Shown here one piece after another: positions 5,157 through 5,262 of a stretch of DNA of 5,262 bases; within the stretch, counting starts at the first letter, position 1; each line of letters starts with the position of its first letter. The notes under the pieces were generated by a model. It was not told where the DNA came from, did not search any database, and worked only from the letters and a program-made list of their open reading frames with translations. The stretch is from RGIG6165 sp045538835. Its GTDB lineage: Bacteria; Bacillota; Clostridia; Oscillospirales; Feifaniaceae. The DNA lies in the NCBI GenBank assembly GCA_045538835.1, contig JAZQEF010000013.1, positions 1 through 5,262 on the forward strand, read 5' to 3'. The position numbers were made by a program, and so were the translations under genes.

Positions 5157-5198
5157 AGAAGAACGGAGATGTCGATACAATCTCCGTTCTTTTCTTTT
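5157..5198 (+). terminator. intrinsic terminator of the tRNA-fMet locus
   Basis: Positions 5159-5170 pair perfectly with 5180-5191 (12 bp), and one G-T and one A-T pair extend the stem to 5157/5193. The loop is nine bases (5171-5179) and the stem runs into TTTTCTTTT (5190-5198). It begins two bases after the tRNA CCA, as expected for a tRNA transcript terminator, and probably also ends transcription coming from tniQ. Confidence 0.88.
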
Positions 5199-5262
5199 CA
5201 CCACGAAAATGGCTTAAAATAAGGGGTTTCCGAGGGTTTATACGATTAAAAAAGCAACCGCT
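5199..5262. other. flanking DNA beyond the terminator, no gene recognised
   Basis: These 64 bases hold no start codon with a convincing ribosome binding site and no recognisable product. GGGTTT occurs twice ten bases apart (5224-5229 and 5234-5239). On the minus strand one frame stays open from the window edge into the tRNA fragment, but its peptide is unrecognised and its composition does not suggest coding. Confidence 0.5.

Noticed and set aside
5199..5262. Minus-strand frame open from the window edge as the end of an integrase gene
   Set aside because: The visible peptide has none of the conserved integrase residues and runs into the tRNA fragment; too little sequence is available to support a gene.

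Overview
The window holds a compact Tn7-like transposition operon on the + strand. The gene order is tnsA (short form), tnsB (DDE transposase), tnsC (AAA+ regulator), then tniQ/tnsD (target selector). The base composition is AT-rich to moderate. Shine-Dalgarno sequences are strong (AAGGAG/GGAGG), AGA and ATA codons are used freely, and a tRNA fragment encodes its own CCA. Together these suggest a low-to-mid GC Firmicute, most likely a gut-type member of the Clostridia. That assignment is inference from style, not from a marker gene.

Layout. Positions 1-367 contain no credible gene. They start with alternating homopurine and homopyrimidine tracts (1-104). A dense field of one short motif, TTTTTCGGAA, and its reverse complement follows (146-351), ending in five perfectly phased 11-bp tandem copies directly before the tnsA ribosome binding site. 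By analogy with Tn7, where the transposon end with its TnsB sites lies next to tnsA, this may be a transposon end and operator, but no terminal inverted repeat pair could be proven. Four genes follow (368-721, 708-2510, 2503-3726, 3723-5066). Each start overlaps the previous stop by 14, 8 and 4 bases, so they form one translationally coupled operon. TnsA and TnsB would cut and join DNA, TnsC would pass on the target signal as an ATPase, and TniQ would choose the site.

Right side. Forty-seven bases after the tniQ stop lies the 3' half of an initiator tRNA-fMet gene (5114-5155), from the anticodon through CCA, followed by an intrinsic terminator (5157-5198). The 5' half is missing and three adjacent bases in the T stem do not pair, so it is not a working tRNA. 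The fragment links this element to a tRNA-fMet locus, either as the homing target of TniQ or as an attachment-site scar of a larger island.

The points most worth a second look are: the tRNA-fMet half next to tniQ; a short TnsA whose canonical catalytic Glu and Lys positions appear replaced; the 11-bp-phased repeat array; a 20-bp exact DNA repeat at the end of tnsB read in two different frames, with a third near-copy in tnsC; and five + strand copies of the 8-mer CCCTCTCG. No cas gene, CRISPR array, tnsE or second tniQ is visible in the window.
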